A DNA stretch of 64,000 bases from Terriglobales bacterium (GTDB lineage Bacteria > Acidobacteriota > Terriglobia > Terriglobales > Acidobacteriaceae): positions 1 through 64,000 of the forward strand of contig DASRFG010000023.1 in assembly GCA_035651655.1 (NCBI GenBank). Reading direction: 5' to 3'. Position numbers and translations under genes: made by a program. Below the pieces are notes generated by a model that saw only the letters and a list, made by a program, of their open reading frames with translations, did no database searches and was not told the DNA's origin. This document shows positions 8,797-17,875 of this stretch, piece after piece (the first letter of the stretch is position 1; each line of letters opens with the position of its first letter).

Positions 8797-9771
8797 ATGA
8801 CGGTCCGGCATTCATTCACTCATTTTCTGCTCTTGCCTTGTGTGGCGTTGCTGCTCCTGCCCCTGGCGGGTTGTTATCGCAGCAACATGCAACAAGCACT
8901 GCGCGCGGCAACTATCCAGTCCCCTGAACCATGGCCGCAGCTGCTGGCCGCTTATCAGCCGTGGTTCGGAAATAAGAGCCACATGAACGTCGGTTATTCA
9001 TCTGGAGACGCCGAGGTATTGCGAAAACAAATAGCGCAGGCGCGGCAGCTGGGAATCTCAGGTTTTGTGGTGAACTGGTACGGGCCACGCAAGGAATTTG
9101 AAGATGGCAACTATGCCAAGCTACAAAAAGTGGCTGCTGAAAGTAATTTTAAGGTTGCGATTCAATATGACGAGGCAGTGGACTCGCCGGGCTCCGCAAC
9201 CGATGCCGTGCTGGTTGACTTGCGTTATGCCTATGATCTCTACATTGGGCCGCAGGCTGGTCCGTCACGCGATGCTTACCTGAGGTTGAATGGGCGCCCG
9301 CTGATCTTCATTTTTCCCAAAAACGCGGGCACTAACTGGAACCAGGTGCGACAGGGAGTAGATAGCTGGCCAATGCCCGACAAGCCCTTGCTTATCTACA
9401 AGGATTTCGATGGCCAATATAACGGTGCGTTTGATGGGTTCTATGCGTGGGTGAATCCTGGCAAGGGAGGCTGGACCCCGGACGGGAACAACTGGGGAGA
9501 AGATTACTTGCGCTACTTCTACACCACGGTGAATACGAAATTTCCCGATAAGATAGCGGTAGGCGGCGCTTGGCCAGGGTTCGATGATCGCAAGGCTGGC
9601 TGGAGCCGGAACCGGCGCATCAATTCCCGGTGCGGTCGGACATTCGAAGACACGCTACGAATGTTCCGCGCGTATTACAACGATTCGCATCCTTTGCCTT
9701 TTTTGCTGATTGACACCTGGAACGATTACGAAGAAGGAACGGCCATCGAAAAAGGATTGCCGAAGTGCTGA
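8797..9771 (+). CDS. GH71/GH99-like lipoprotein
   Basis: A 324-residue secreted protein. The ATG at 8797 gives a lipoprotein signal with lipobox LAGC (Cys 26); an upstream start at 8701 would put 32 unlikely residues before it. The body begins LLAAYQPWFGNKSHMNVGYS, has GISGFVVNWYGP, and ends LLIDTWNDYEEGTAIEKG, the shape of GH71/GH99-like (beta/alpha)8 proteins that handle alpha-mannan or alpha-glucan. The acidic residues in the last motif are candidate catalytic or binding residues, but activity is not proven. The protein stops one base before the convergent ypdA stop. Confidence 0.75.
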   Translation: MTVRHSFTHFLLLPCVALLLLPLAGCYRSNMQQALRAATIQSPEPWPQLLAAYQPWFGNKSHMNVGYSSGDAEVLRKQIAQARQLGISGFVVNWYGPRKEFEDGNYAKLQKVAAESNFKVAIQYDEAVDSPGSATDAVLVDLRYAYDLYIGPQAGPSRDAYLRLNGRPLIFIFPKNAGTNWNQVRQGVDSWPMPDKPLLIYKDFDGQYNGAFDGFYAWVNPGKGGWTPDGNNWGEDYLRYFYTTVNTKFPDKIAVGGAWPGFDDRKAGWSRNRRINSRCGRTFEDTLRMFRAYYNDSHPLPFLLIDTWNDYEEGTAIEKGLPKC

Positions 9772-9772
9772 A

Positions 9773-10831
9773 TCAAGCAGTGTCCGGCTTCAGTTTCCTT
9801 TTCAAATCTGCGGCAATGAGCTGTCCGTGAAAGCGGCCGTTTTCGATAAAGATCTCATTCGTTCGCGAGCCGGCGACGATTACCCCTGCAACATAAATTC
9901 CCGGGACATTACTCTCCAGCGTTTCCGGGTCGCAAACTGGGCGGCACTGATCCGCTGAAAGCTCGATGCCCATGCTGCGCAAAAAGTCATAGTCTGGGTG
10001 ATACCCGGTGAGGGCGAAAACAAAGTCGTTCTTCTGAACCACCTCGCCCTCTGGCGTCTCAATTACGACTGATTCCGGCAGGATCTCCAGCACTTGGCTG
10101 CGAAAATAGGCGGCGACTTCCCCATTCTTGATGCGGTTCTCAATGTCGGGCTTGATCCAGTACTTTACGTGACTATGGATGCCAGGGCCGCGGTAGACCA
10201 GAGTTACGCGCGCGCCGTGCCGCCACAGCTCCAGGGCCGCAATAGCGGCCGAATTCTTGCCACCAATCACCAGCACATCGCTGTCGTAATAAGGATGCGG
10301 CTCATTGTAATAATGGTGGACCTTGGGCAAATCCTCGCCCGGTACACCCATGATGTTTGGCAGATCGTAGTAGCCGGTTGCGACGATTACTTTCCTAGTG
10401 GTGTAGTCGAAAATGTGACCTGCCCGGTCATTGGTGGTGATGCGGAAATCGCCGTCACGACCGTTAACGGTTTTCACCCACTCATACTGATGTACATTCA
10501 ATTCATAGTGCTGGGCGACGTTTCGGTAATACTCCAGGGCTTCAGCACGCGTGGGCTTCATGTTGGCAGTATTAAAAGGGATATTGCCAATTTCCAGCAG
10601 TTCCGGCGTGGTGAAGAAGGTCATGTGCGCCGGATAATGAAAAATTGAGTTGACCAGGCAGCCTTTGTCGAGGACGAGCGCCTTCAATCCCAGGTTCTGC
10701 GCATCAATGGCACAGGCCAGCCCCGTAGGTCCGGCGCCGATCACCAACACGTCGGCGCTCGCATGGAGACGCGACGTTGCCTGGCGTCGGGTAAGGGTGT
10801 CGGGAATTTCGGTGGTCTTCTGAAGCGCCAT
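9773..10831 (-). CDS. ypdA: YpdA-family bacillithiol disulfide reductase (FAD/NADPH)
   Basis: A 352-residue flavoprotein with an FAD-binding Rossmann motif (VLVIGAGPTGLACAI, residues about 28-42) and a second dinucleotide motif for NADPH (VLVIGGKNSAAIAALEL). The region YPAHMTFFTTPELLEIG is characteristic of YpdA rather than thioredoxin reductase, and no CxxC redox pair is present. YpdA reduces bacillithiol disulfide with NADPH in Firmicutes. Its presence suggests the organism makes bacillithiol, but the synthesis genes are not in this window. It is divergent from aspA across 222 bases. Confidence 0.88.
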   Translation of the reverse strand: MALQKTTEIPDTLTRRQATSRLHASADVLVIGAGPTGLACAIDAQNLGLKALVLDKGCLVNSIFHYPAHMTFFTTPELLEIGNIPFNTANMKPTRAEALEYYRNVAQHYELNVHQYEWVKTVNGRDGDFRITTNDRAGHIFDYTTRKVIVATGYYDLPNIMGVPGEDLPKVHHYYNEPHPYYDSDVLVIGGKNSAAIAALELWRHGARVTLVYRGPGIHSHVKYWIKPDIENRIKNGEVAAYFRSQVLEILPESVVIETPEGEVVQKNDFVFALTGYHPDYDFLRSMGIELSADQCRPVCDPETLESNVPGIYVAGVIVAGSRTNEIFIENGRFHGQLIAADLKRKLKPDTA

Positions 10832-10978
10832 GAATGTGCAACTCTGGCACTGAGATGCTCAGCGTTCGCACGGCAAAAAAGCGATTCTAGCATGTGGAAT
10901 TTCGCGCACCCGGTTGGTGATGATTCCTGGTGCGGCCTCATACCGACAGCTCAGGGCGGGTTCCCCACGCCAGCCGCT

Positions 10979-10987
10979 TGCTATAAT
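10979..10987 (+). promoter_or_regulatory. Extended -10 promoter of aspA
   Basis: TGC-TATAAT is a perfect extended -10 element. Transcription would start near 10994, giving a 60-base leader before the ATG at 11054. No strong -35 box is needed or seen. Confidence 0.55.
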
Positions 10988-11053
10988 TTTCGCTGAGCTT
11001 CGATCGCGTAAGCAGTTTCAGTCCAGTTGATGCGGCACTCATCAGGAGTGACT

Positions 11054-12502
11054 ATGGCCACCGCCACTAAAGACCTGACGCGCACCGAAAAAGATTCGCT
11101 GGGCACCAAAGAAATTCCTGCCGGCGTACATTACGGAATCCAAACCGCGCGCGCGGTGGAGAACTTCCCTATTTCCGGAATGCGGGCGCATCCTACGCTG
11201 ATCCGCGCCTTTGGCATGGTGAAGCAGGCGGCGGCCGAAGCAAATCTCGAACTCGGATTGATTGACGAAAAGCGCGCTCGCGCGATTGTCCAAGCCGCGA
11301 AGGAAGTGCAGCAAGGTAAGTGGGACGGCGAGTTCGTGGTGGATGTCTTTCAGGCAGGCGCCGGCGTCAGCTTCCACATGAACAGCAATGAGGTGATCGC
11401 TAACCGTGCCATTGAAATCTTGGGCGGCAGTCTGGGTGAGTACTCGATAGTTCATCCCAACGATCACGTCAATTATGGGCAGTCCACGAACGATGTATTT
11501 CCTACCGGGATGCGGCTGGCGACCCTTCTGGAGCTGGAGAAGCTGTATGCCGCCTTGGAAGCTCTCGCTGCGGCGCTGGAGAAAAAGGGTAAAGAGTTTC
11601 ACGACGTCCTGAAGTCTGGCCGCACTCATATGCAGGACGCCGTGCCCATGCGACTGGGACAGGAGTTCACGGCGTATGCAGGCGCCATTCGACGGGCGAG
11701 TGCTGCCATACGCCAGTCTTCGGAGCTGCTGCGCGAACTGGGACTAGGGGGGTCGGCAGTGGGAACGGGCATCAACACTCACCCTGATTATCGTGAGAAG
11801 GCGATCGCTGCCCTTGCGCGCATATCCGGACAAAAGTTGAAACCCGTGGACGACATGCGGTACGCCATGCAGTCAAATCTGGCCATGGCGGCAGTTTCGG
11901 GCGCGCTGCGGAATCTGGCGCTGGAGGTGATTCGTATCTCCAATGACCTGCGGCTGCTCGCTTCCGGGCCCAACACAGGCTTCGCGGAGATCAATTTGCC
12001 GGCGCTGCAGCCGGGTTCTTCGATCATGCCGGGAAAAATTAATCCGGTGATTCCGGAACTAGCGGCGATGGTGTCGTTCCAGGTGGTCGGCAATGACACT
12101 GCAGTCGCGCTGGCGGTGCAAGCGGGCCAGCTGGAGCTCAACGTGATGATGCCGACGATGGCATACAGCGTGCTGCAGTCCATCACAATCCTGACCAACA
12201 TGCTGCACCAGTTCACCGAGTACTGCATCGCCGGGATCACGGCCAACGAGAAGCGCAATAATTTTTACGCGCAGAGCACGGTGTCCCTGGCGACGGCGCT
12301 GAATCCGTACATCGGATACGCCAAGGCGGCAGAGATTGCGAAGGAATCGGTGGCCAGCGGCCGGTCCATCATCGATATTGCACGTGAGAAAAAGCTACTC
12401 AGCGAGAAAGAAATTGCCGAGATCCTCGATCCCAAGCGTATGACTGAGCCGCAGAGGCCGCTGGAGGCAGCGGCAAAAAGAGAGGAAATAAAAAAGAAAT
12501 AG
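11054..12502 (+). CDS. aspA: Aspartate ammonia-lyase
   Basis: A 482-residue fumarase/aspartase superfamily enzyme. The signature GSSIMPGKINP (flexible catalytic loop) is present near residue 320. QSTNDVFPTGMRLA and SGRTHMQDAVPMRLGQEF resemble aspartase more than class II fumarase. It deaminates L-aspartate to fumarate and ammonia. The ATG at 11054 has AGGAG 5 bases upstream; a start at 11027 would lack this. A good extended -10 promoter lies 70 bases upstream. The gene stands alone, with fabH convergent across a repeat-rich spacer. A fumarase activity cannot be excluded from sequence. Confidence 0.88.
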   Translation: MATATKDLTRTEKDSLGTKEIPAGVHYGIQTARAVENFPISGMRAHPTLIRAFGMVKQAAAEANLELGLIDEKRARAIVQAAKEVQQGKWDGEFVVDVFQAGAGVSFHMNSNEVIANRAIEILGGSLGEYSIVHPNDHVNYGQSTNDVFPTGMRLATLLELEKLYAALEALAAALEKKGKEFHDVLKSGRTHMQDAVPMRLGQEFTAYAGAIRRASAAIRQSSELLRELGLGGSAVGTGINTHPDYREKAIAALARISGQKLKPVDDMRYAMQSNLAMAAVSGALRNLALEVIRISNDLRLLASGPNTGFAEINLPALQPGSSIMPGKINPVIPELAAMVSFQVVGNDTAVALAVQAGQLELNVMMPTMAYSVLQSITILTNMLHQFTEYCIAGITANEKRNNFYAQSTVSLATALNPYIGYAKAAEIAKESVASGRSIIDIAREKKLLSEKEIAEILDPKRMTEPQRPLEAAAKREEIKKK

Positions 12503-12549
12503 TTTCGAATTTCTGGTTCGAGTTTCAAGCTTCTGCAGACTAACAACTC

Positions 12550-12648
12550 AAAACGCCTTAACCACGGAGGGCACAGAGGTTCACAAAGGAAAATCTCACC
12601 ACAAAGGACGCCAAGGTTCCGCAGGGAAGATCAAACCACAGAGGATTT
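12550..12648. repeat. Interspersed repeat cluster between aspA and fabH (copy 2)
   Basis: Three related units follow one another: ACCACGGAGGGCACAGAGG, ACCACAAAGGACGCCAAGG and ACCACAGAGG. The first two share AAGG/GAGGTTC with the copy at 1555-1594. On either side lie short inverted tracts, GAGTTTCAAGCTTC near 12519 and AAGCTTGAACTTGAACTTGA near 12671. The whole spacer, 12503-12711, appears to be a composite noncoding repeat between convergent genes. Confidence 0.5.
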
Positions 12649-12711
12649 TAGCCCAGGAAAAGCGGTTAGTAAGCTTGAACTTGAACTTGAAACCTGAAAC
12701 TCGAAACTGCC

Positions 12712-13701
12712 TCAGTACGCCCAGCGCAGAAGCGTGGCCCCAACCGTAAATCCCGCGCCCACGGATGCCAGCATTACCAGACTTCCCTTCTTCAGCTTGC
12801 CTTCCTGGCGCGCGCTGTCCATGGCAAGCGGGATCGTACCGGCGGTGGTGTTTCCGTAACGGTCAATATTGATGATCACGCTCTCCGGACGCAAGCTCAA
12901 GCGCTCCGCGGTGGCGGTGATGATGCGCTTGTTGGCCTGATGTGGAATGAACACATCAATGTCGCTGCCCTTCAAATTGTTGCGCTCGAGCAGACGCTCG
13001 CAGATGTCGGCCTGTTTGCGTACCGCGAACTTAAATACCGCCTGGCCATCCTGGTGAACGTAATGCATTTTCTTGTCCACGGTCTCGTGGGTGGCAGGAT
13101 TGAGGCTACCGCCGCCGGGCATATAAAGAGCACAGCCGCCGGAGCCGTCAACTTCATGAATAAAATCAATGATGCCGGTCGCGTCATCTTCGCTCGGCTC
13201 CAGCAGCACTGCACCGGCACCGTCGCCAAAAATTACGCAAGTGGCGCGGTCGGTGTAGTCAATGATGGAAGACATGGCGTCGGCACCGATCACCAACACC
13301 GTCTTATGCGCGCCGGTAGAAATGAACTGAGCGCCGGTCTGAAGAGCGTAAATAAAAGCCGAGCACGCCGCCGACAGATCAAATCCCCAGGTCCCCTTAG
13401 CGCCGAGTTTGTGCTGCACTACACAGGCGGTTGAGGGAAAAAACATGTCAGGGGTGACGGTGGCAACAATGATCGCGCCGATCTGGTCGGTAGCCAGCCC
13501 CCGTTCGGCAAGCGCCCGGCAGGCCGCCTTCACTGCCAAATCGCTGGTCGCCACGCCTTTGTCCACAATATGCCGCTCCCGGATTCCAGTGCGCTCGAAA
13601 ATCCACTGGTCGGAGGTCTCGACCATTTTTTCGAGATCGTGGTTGGTGAGCAGCCGAGGCGGGACGTAGGTACCCAAAGCAGTGATTTTGGCGCGCAGCA
13701 T
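12712..13701 (-). CDS. fabH: 3-oxoacyl-ACP synthase III
   Basis: A 329-residue KAS III. The catalytic triad is visible: Cys near 113 in [13 protein letters not shown], His in [10 protein letters not shown], and Asn in [12 protein letters not shown]. The N-terminal [14 protein letters not shown] and ERTGIRERH are typical. It condenses acetyl-CoA with malonyl-ACP to start fatty acid synthesis. The start is ambiguous: ATG 13701 is used here, but a TTG at 13710 has GGAG six bases upstream and may be the real start. It is convergent with aspA and divergent from ffs, with no other fatty acid gene nearby. Confidence 0.93.
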   Translation of the reverse strand: MLRAKITALGTYVPPRLLTNHDLEKMVETSDQWIFERTGIRERHIVDKGVATSDLAVKAACRALAERGLATDQIGAIIVATVTPDMFFPSTACVVQHKLGAKGTWGFDLSAACSAFIYALQTGAQFISTGAHKTVLVIGADAMSSIIDYTDRATCVIFGDGAGAVLLEPSEDDATGIIDFIHEVDGSGGCALYMPGGGSLNPATHETVDKKMHYVHQDGQAVFKFAVRKQADICERLLERNNLKGSDIDVFIPHQANKRIITATAERLSLRPESVIINIDRYGNTTAGTIPLAMDSARQEGKLKKGSLVMLASVGAGFTVGATLLRWAY

Positions 13702-13811
13702 CTTATTCAATGAATTCTCCAATTGAAATCTATTGTGAGGGATGGAGCTCAGAATTGTCTAACGTATTTGCGTGAGGTGACACTGGCGCGGCATCAAGAG
13801 CGAAACTCGGG

Positions 13812-13840
13812 CTGCCTGTCCGGAGAGGCGATGGTAAAAT
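13812..13840 (+). promoter_or_regulatory. Promoter of the SRP RNA gene
   Basis: CTGCCT (13812-13817), 17 bases, then TAAAAT (13835-13840). A start 7 bases downstream falls at 13847, exactly where the base-paired SRP RNA begins. Confidence 0.5.
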
Positions 13841-13846
13841 GGTTAG

Positions 13847-13953
13847 GGTCAGGTATCGGTCCCGCGCAACGCAATCCCGCCAATCCCGCCAGGTCCGGAA
13901 GGAAGCAACGGTAACGGGCTCGTGCGTGTGCAGTGGGTTCCCGGTGCCTGGCT
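13847..13953 (+). ncRNA. ffs: Small (4.5S-type) signal recognition particle RNA
   Basis: The conserved domain IV apex AGGTCCGGAAGGAAGCA is present at 13891-13907, the Ffh-binding loop. The ends pair: CAGGTATCGG at 13850-13859 with CCGGTGCCTG at 13941-13950 is a continuous helix including G-U pairs. A T-rich run (GCTTTTTGTTTTG, 13951-13963) follows and would end transcription. The length of about 107 bases and the lack of an Alu domain mark the short bacterial type. It works with Ffh and with FtsY, encoded at 26381-27331. No protein-coding frame across this stretch is credible. Confidence 0.95.
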
Positions 13954-14038
13954 TTTTGTTTTGAGTGCCCCTTTTGCCTCTTCCCTTCGAGCCTGGACTA
14001 GCTAACAATAGATCAGCAGATTAGCCGTAACGCGAGCC

Positions 14039-16231
14039 ATGCTCTTCGACGCCCAAGCGCCGCCATCCGCCACCGCTGCCGCTGCCAACACCCTAGAGCG
14101 TTACTTTCAAGTCTCGTTGTATTTGCTAATGGCAGCCGGGTTTGCGAGTGTAGACAGCACTGGTAAATTGGACGGCCCCTCGCTGCTTCTGATGGGGGCT
14201 GCACTCACCACCCGCGGGTACCTCCTCGCCAGAGGGCGACAATTCCTGTTTTCAGAACGAATGACATCATTGCTGACGCTCATTTACGTGGGCTTCTATT
14301 CTGCGGACATCTTCCTGCTTTCGCGAAATTTCGTAAGCGCAACCGTGCACCTGGTCTTGTTTGCGGCGGCGGTGAAGATGTTTTCTGTGCGCCGCGAGCG
14401 CGATTACGTGTACCTGGCGGTGCTTTCGTTCTTGATGGTGCTGGCCGCGGCGGTGCTGACGGTGGACAGCATCTTCCTGGCTGGGTTCACCTTGTTCATG
14501 TTGGTGGCGGTGACCACTTTCATTCTGATGGAGATGCGGCGGTCTGCGGCCCTGGCGGTGGTGCGCGCACGCGAGGATGACACACCGGCGGCCCAGCAGA
14601 AGATGGGGTATTGGCTGGCAGCCTGCGGGCCGCTGTTCGTTACCTTCATTCTGTTGACGGGTACAGCAATTTTCTTCCTGATACCACGCGTCTCCGCCGG
14701 GTACCTGGGCGCTTATGCTCCGGGAACCGAATTTGCTACGGGATTCAGTGAAAATGTGCGCTTGGGACAAATCGGCATAATTCAGCAATCGGATTCTCTG
14801 GTCATGCACATCCAGATCGAAGGAGCGCCCGGCGATGCTTCGGAAATGAAGTGGCGCGGCCTATCGCTGGGATTGTTTGATGGGCGGGGCTGGTCGAATC
14901 CCTTGGCGCAGATCGAAGCGCCACGTGTGAATGACGGACGTTTTCTACTTCCCACGGCGCCGGAAGAACGCGGAGCACGCCTGCCCTCTCGCCCGGTGCG
15001 CTATCGGGTAATCATGGAGCCGATTGGAACCAACGTCTTCTTTCTGGCGCCTAAGGCGGTTTCGGTTGGCGGGCCGTACCGGCAGATCGCAATCGATGGG
15101 GGGGGAGCTGTATTCAATGCGGACCGCGAGCGCGCTATTACCAGCTACGACGGTGTTTCTGAACTCGCACAACCGCCAGCGGCGCTGCTGCGAGCAACCA
15201 GCGGTAACTACTATCCGGCTTCGATCGCGCTGCGCTACCTGCAATTGCCGAAGGTAGATGCGCGAGTCCACGACCTGGCTCGGCAGGTCACGAATACCGC
15301 CAGCAATGATTACGACAAGGCGGTCAGCATCGAGCAGTATCTGCGCACGCAGTTGGGCTACACCTTAGAGCTGCCGCGAACCATTCCGCGTGATCCCATC
15401 GCCGACTTCCTGTTCGTGCGGAAGCAAGGACACTGCGAGTATTTCGCTTCCGCGATGGCCGTGATGCTGCGTACTCTGGGCATCCCTTCGCGAATAGTGA
15501 ATGGCTTTCGCGGAGCTGAATATAACGACTTGACCGGCAGCTACCTGGTCCGTGCGCGCAACGCTCATTCCTGGGTGGAAGCCTACTTCCCAGGGCAAGG
15601 ATGGGTGACGTTCGACCCGACACCCGCAGGCGATGCCCAGGCACACATCGGCTGGCACCGTCTGTGGTTGTATATGGACGCTGCCGCACAGTTCTGGCGC
15701 GAGTGGGTAGTGAACTACGACTTTGGCCACCAGCACACCCTGGCGCAGCAGAGCACGCGCTCGGGACGGGCGGTATGGGAAAGCAGCCGCGAATGGCTGG
15801 GCGCGCGCTATGCCAGGTTGCTGGAACTCGCGCGAGAGGTGCAGGATTCCGTCCGCCTGTCCCCAGGGCGGTGGGCAGGATATGGCATGGGCGCCATGGC
15901 GGCACTTCTGCTCGCATTGAACGGTGGCTGGTTGTGGAAACGCCTGCAATACCGCCGAGTGGCGCGGCGGCCGGAACGCTCACCGCACCTGGCTGCCAGC
16001 ATCTGGTATGAGCGGCTGATACGGGCTCTCTCCCGCCGAGGATGGCAGAAATCGCCGATGCAAACCCCGCACGAGTTCGCAACCACGATTGAGGATTTCC
16101 GTGTACGCCGGCGGGTGACTCAATTCACCGATCATTACGAGCGCGCCCGCTTCGCGGAATCTGCGGAAGACGCGAAGAAACTACCTGAATTGTTCGAAGA
16201 AGTGACGAGCGGCGGGAAATCCGGGGATTGA
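14039..16231 (+). CDS. TgpA-like transglutaminase-domain membrane protein
   Basis: A 730-residue membrane protein. About six N-terminal membrane helices (residues 25-230, DUF3488-like) are followed by a periplasmic transglutaminase-like domain with Cys in QGHCEYFASAMAVMLR, His in ARNAHSWVEAYF and Asp in TFDPTPAG, the complete papain-like triad. One further helix (GMGAMAALLLALNGGWLW) leads to a cytoplasmic DUF4129-like tail. This is the TgpA architecture, which is essential in Pseudomonas and thought to act on cell-envelope proteins or peptidoglycan; the substrate is unknown. Family members usually sit with a MoxR ATPase and a DUF58 gene, but neither is adjacent here. Confidence 0.85.
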   Translation: MLFDAQAPPSATAAAANTLERYFQVSLYLLMAAGFASVDSTGKLDGPSLLLMGAALTTRGYLLARGRQFLFSERMTSLLTLIYVGFYSADIFLLSRNFVSATVHLVLFAAAVKMFSVRRERDYVYLAVLSFLMVLAAAVLTVDSIFLAGFTLFMLVAVTTFILMEMRRSAALAVVRAREDDTPAAQQKMGYWLAACGPLFVTFILLTGTAIFFLIPRVSAGYLGAYAPGTEFATGFSENVRLGQIGIIQQSDSLVMHIQIEGAPGDASEMKWRGLSLGLFDGRGWSNPLAQIEAPRVNDGRFLLPTAPEERGARLPSRPVRYRVIMEPIGTNVFFLAPKAVSVGGPYRQIAIDGGGAVFNADRERAITSYDGVSELAQPPAALLRATSGNYYPASIALRYLQLPKVDARVHDLARQVTNTASNDYDKAVSIEQYLRTQLGYTLELPRTIPRDPIADFLFVRKQGHCEYFASAMAVMLRTLGIPSRIVNGFRGAEYNDLTGSYLVRARNAHSWVEAYFPGQGWVTFDPTPAGDAQAHIGWHRLWLYMDAAAQFWREWVVNYDFGHQHTLAQQSTRSGRAVWESSREWLGARYARLLELAREVQDSVRLSPGRWAGYGMGAMAALLLALNGGWLWKRLQYRRVARRPERSPHLAASIWYERLIRALSRRGWQKSPMQTPHEFATTIEDFRVRRRVTQFTDHYERARFAESAEDAKKLPELFEEVTSGGKSGD

Positions 16232-16275
16232 GGGTCGGCGCACCCGGAAGGTGACCAAGCTCCCTAACTTACGAA

Positions 16276-16284
16276 TGTTAGAAT
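16276..16284 (+). promoter_or_regulatory. Extended -10 element immediately before rimO
   Basis: TGT-TAGAAT ends 11 bases before the rimO ATG. Transcription would begin around 16290, leaving a leader of about 5 bases. No ribosome-binding sequence lies between it and the ATG. Confidence 0.4.
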
Positions 16285-16295
16285 AGATAGATTCC

Positions 16296-17780
16296 ATGCT
16301 GGTCAAAGAGCCCACTGTAGCGCCACCCGCCGACGAATCCAGGACAGCCAAGCCTAAGAAGGTCGGCTTTGTGAGCCTGGGGTGTCCTAAAAATCTGGTA
16401 GATAGCGAAGTCATGATGGGGCTGCTGAGCCGGGCCGGCGCCGAACTGACGCCGCATGCGGAAGATGCTGATGTCATCGTCGTGAATACCTGCTCCTTTA
16501 TAGAGAGCGCGAAACAGGAATCGGTGGACGCGATCCTGGAGATGGCTCGCCATAAGACGGCAGGCCGGGCCCAGAAACTCGTGGTGGCCGGATGCTTGGT
16601 GGAACGGTATCGGGACGAGATTCGGAAGAACATTCCTGAAGTTGACGCCGTGGTTGGGACCGGTGAACTGGAAGGAATTCTCAATGCGACGGGTGTCAGC
16701 GCTGCCGCGAGGACCGAGCAGAATTCACCTTTTGTAATCTTCGGCTCTCGCCCGGAAGGCGAGGCGCGGGCTGCGCAGGGGCGGTTCTCACGTGAGAGCT
16801 GGGACGGCGCGATTTCCGATCTGCCCAACTATCTTTATGACGAGAGCACACCGCGGGTGCTGGCGACACCGCGGCACTCGGCGTACATCAAGATCGCCGA
16901 AGGCTGCGATCACCCCTGCAGCTTCTGCATCATTCCGCAGTTGCGGGGCAAGTTTCGTTCTCGACGTTTTGAGTCAGTAATAGCAGAGGCCGAACGCCTG
17001 GCAAGCAGTGGCGTGCGCGAGATCACGCTCATCGGCCAGGACACTACATGCTACGGGGAAGATTTCGGTCTGAAAGATGGGCTGGCGCTGCTGCTGGAGA
17101 AGTTGGCGGGCATTTCCGAGTTGCGCTGGGTGCGTTTTCTTTACGCCTATCCCAACAAAATTACCGAGCGTCTTTTGGAAACCATCGCGGCCAATGAAAA
17201 GATTTGCTCATACATTGATGTGCCGCTGCAGCACGCTTCAGCCTCGGTCCTCAAACGGATGAAGCGCGGCGGCGGGTACGAGATTTTCCTGCGGTCCATT
17301 GAAAAGATGCGAAAGGTCATTCCCAACCTCACTCTACGCAGTACGTTTATTGTCGGCTTCCCCGGGGAGACCGAGAGCGATTTCGAAGAATTGTGCGAAT
17401 TTGTGAAGCAGGCACAGTTCGACTGGATGGGAGCATTTGGTTACTCCGACGAGGAGGGAGCGGGGGCTCATCAGCTGGATGGAAAACTCTCTTCGAAAGA
17501 GATTGAGAGGCGGAAGCAGCGGGTGATGCAAATCCAGCGGCAGATTAACCGCAAGAAGAACAACGCGCTGGTCGGCAAGCAATTCGACCTGTTGCTCGAG
17601 GGCACATCGGGCGAAACCGAACTGCTGCTGGAAGGGCGAACCGCGATGCACGCCCCTGAAATCGACGGCAAAGTGCTGATCAATGACGCCGGGGACCATG
17701 AGGATGTTCAGCCCGGCGAGTTTTATCGCTGCCAGATCACGGAAGCCCACGATTACGACCTGGTAGGCAAAATTGTGTAA
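16296..17780 (+). CDS. rimO: Ribosomal protein S12 methylthiotransferase
   Basis: A 494-residue radical SAM methylthiotransferase. The N-terminal MTTase domain carries three cluster cysteines in SLGCPKNLVDSE, NTCSFIESAKQ and VAGCLVERY. The radical SAM cluster motif is CDHPCSFC near residues 205-212. PLQHASASVLKRMKRGG and a C-terminal TRAM domain complete the family layout, and the start of the MTTase domain (VSLGCPKN, not MiaB-type) favours RimO. It adds a methylthio group to an aspartate of ribosomal protein S12. The ATG is preceded by a near-adjacent extended -10 element and may be translated from an almost leaderless message. Confidence 0.95.
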   Translation: MLVKEPTVAPPADESRTAKPKKVGFVSLGCPKNLVDSEVMMGLLSRAGAELTPHAEDADVIVVNTCSFIESAKQESVDAILEMARHKTAGRAQKLVVAGCLVERYRDEIRKNIPEVDAVVGTGELEGILNATGVSAAARTEQNSPFVIFGSRPEGEARAAQGRFSRESWDGAISDLPNYLYDESTPRVLATPRHSAYIKIAEGCDHPCSFCIIPQLRGKFRSRRFESVIAEAERLASSGVREITLIGQDTTCYGEDFGLKDGLALLLEKLAGISELRWVRFLYAYPNKITERLLETIAANEKICSYIDVPLQHASASVLKRMKRGGGYEIFLRSIEKMRKVIPNLTLRSTFIVGFPGETESDFEELCEFVKQAQFDWMGAFGYSDEEGAGAHQLDGKLSSKEIERRKQRVMQIQRQINRKKNNALVGKQFDLLLEGTSGETELLLEGRTAMHAPEIDGKVLINDAGDHEDVQPGEFYRCQITEAHDYDLVGKIV

Positions 17781-17836
17781 GGTGGTAAGTGCGGAATCGG
17801 GGAATTGGAAACCCGGGCCCCGAAATTCTGATTCTG

Positions 17837-17872
17837 AATTACCGATTACCCGATTACGAAGTTACCCGATTG
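17837..17872. repeat. CCGATTAC short tandem repeats
   Basis: Three near copies of ACCCGATTAC stand in a row just before yacG (ACCGATTACCCGATTACGAA, then GTTACCCGATTGG). A short hairpin, AATTC-TGATTCT-GAATT (17824-17840), precedes them. A similar but degraded AATCGG-rich tract lies at 54611-54632 after the Gfo/Idh/MocA gene. It looks like dispersed low-complexity spacer DNA. Confidence 0.4.
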
Positions 17873-17875
17873 GTT

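Noticed and set aside
9700-9771. Possible frameshift truncating the C-terminus of the GH99-like lipoprotein
   Set aside because: The family's closing motif (DTWNDYEEGTAIE) is intact and the short tail after it is normal enough; the alternative frame shows no continuation of the domain.
15324-16082. A 252-codon frame antisense to the TgpA-like gene
   Set aside because: It lies wholly inside a clear enzyme gene on the other strand; its composition reflects the GC-rich opposite strand.
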